This document shows, piece by piece, positions 5,794 through 5,845 of a DNA stretch of 5,845 nt (its first letter is position 1; each line of letters begins with the position of its first letter). The notes under the pieces are model-generated. The model was not told where the DNA came from. It made no database searches and saw nothing but the letters and a program-made list of their open reading frames with translations. The position numbers were made by a program, and so were the translations under genes. The DNA comes from Spirochaetota bacterium (lineage in GTDB: Bacteria; Spirochaetota; Spirochaetia; SZUA-6): contig QNBI01000143.1 in NCBI GenBank assembly GCA_003641675.1, positions 1 to 5,845 of the forward strand, written 5' to 3'.

Positions 5794-5845
5794 ATGAAAA
5801 TCGACAAAACAGATATTAAAATTATAAAGGAGCTCAAAGAAGGGA
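5794..5845 (+). CDS. Partial transcriptional regulator start, possibly Lrp/AsnC type
   Basis: Only 17 codons from the ATG at 5794 to the right edge are visible: MKIDKTDIKIIKELKEG. The pattern (I/L)D..D.KII..L..G matches the first helix of the winged HTH in Lrp/AsnC-family regulators (typically LD..D.KIL..L...GR). Other HTH families with a similar first helix remain possible. No ribosome-binding site precedes the ATG, and the upstream in-frame TGA at 5758 limits the start to this ATG or a TTG at 5785. It is divergent from the lemA cluster, so it could regulate both that cluster and itself, but this is inference. Confidence 0.5.
   Translation, partial: MKIDKTDIKIIKELKEG

Overview
This window is a compact, AT-rich stretch of a bacterial chromosome. 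The minus strand carries eight genes, the last one cut by the left edge. One gene starts on the plus strand and is cut by the right edge. The envelope proteins point to a diderm (Gram-negative type) bacterium: a LemA-type predicted lipoprotein with a relaxed lipobox, a secreted FecR/TPR protein, and the start of a probable outer-membrane beta-barrel. The style recalls spirochaetes, but no marker gene is present, so that assignment is only a lean.

Layout in minus-strand transcription order, from right to left. A 274-base AT-rich divergent region (5520-5793) separates a plus-strand regulator-like gene (from 5794, only 17 codons visible) from a six-gene probable operon. The operon runs: lemA-like lipoprotein (5519-4932), secreted TPM-domain protein with a glycine-rich tail (4922-4020), membrane TPM-domain protein (4000-3341), an unrecognised 168-residue protein (3320-2814), class II aldolase (2811-2101) and a ketose 3-epimerase of the D-tagatose/D-allulose 3-epimerase family (2081-1212). 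Gaps between these genes are 9, 19, 20, 2 and 19 bases. After an 82-base AT-rich gap come a secreted FecR-like/TPR protein (1129-215) and, 25 bases on, the N-terminus of a probable beta-barrel protein (189 to the left edge).

How the genes may work together: LemA plus two TPM proteins is a recurring envelope trio of poorly understood function. The aldolase and epimerase form a small sugar-metabolism pair with all expected metal and catalytic residues. The FecR/TPR and beta-barrel genes look like a separate envelope pair. Why the envelope trio is joined to the sugar pair through an unknown protein cannot be read from the sequence.

The most notable single observation is the epimerase start. The family N-terminus and an ideal Shine-Dalgarno sequence both place it at an ATA codon, with no usable ATG, GTG or TTG nearby. 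The second is the promoter region of the plus-strand regulator gene, which has a strong sigma-70-type promoter predicting a nearly leaderless mRNA, two perfect palindromes and an 11-bp-period direct repeat.
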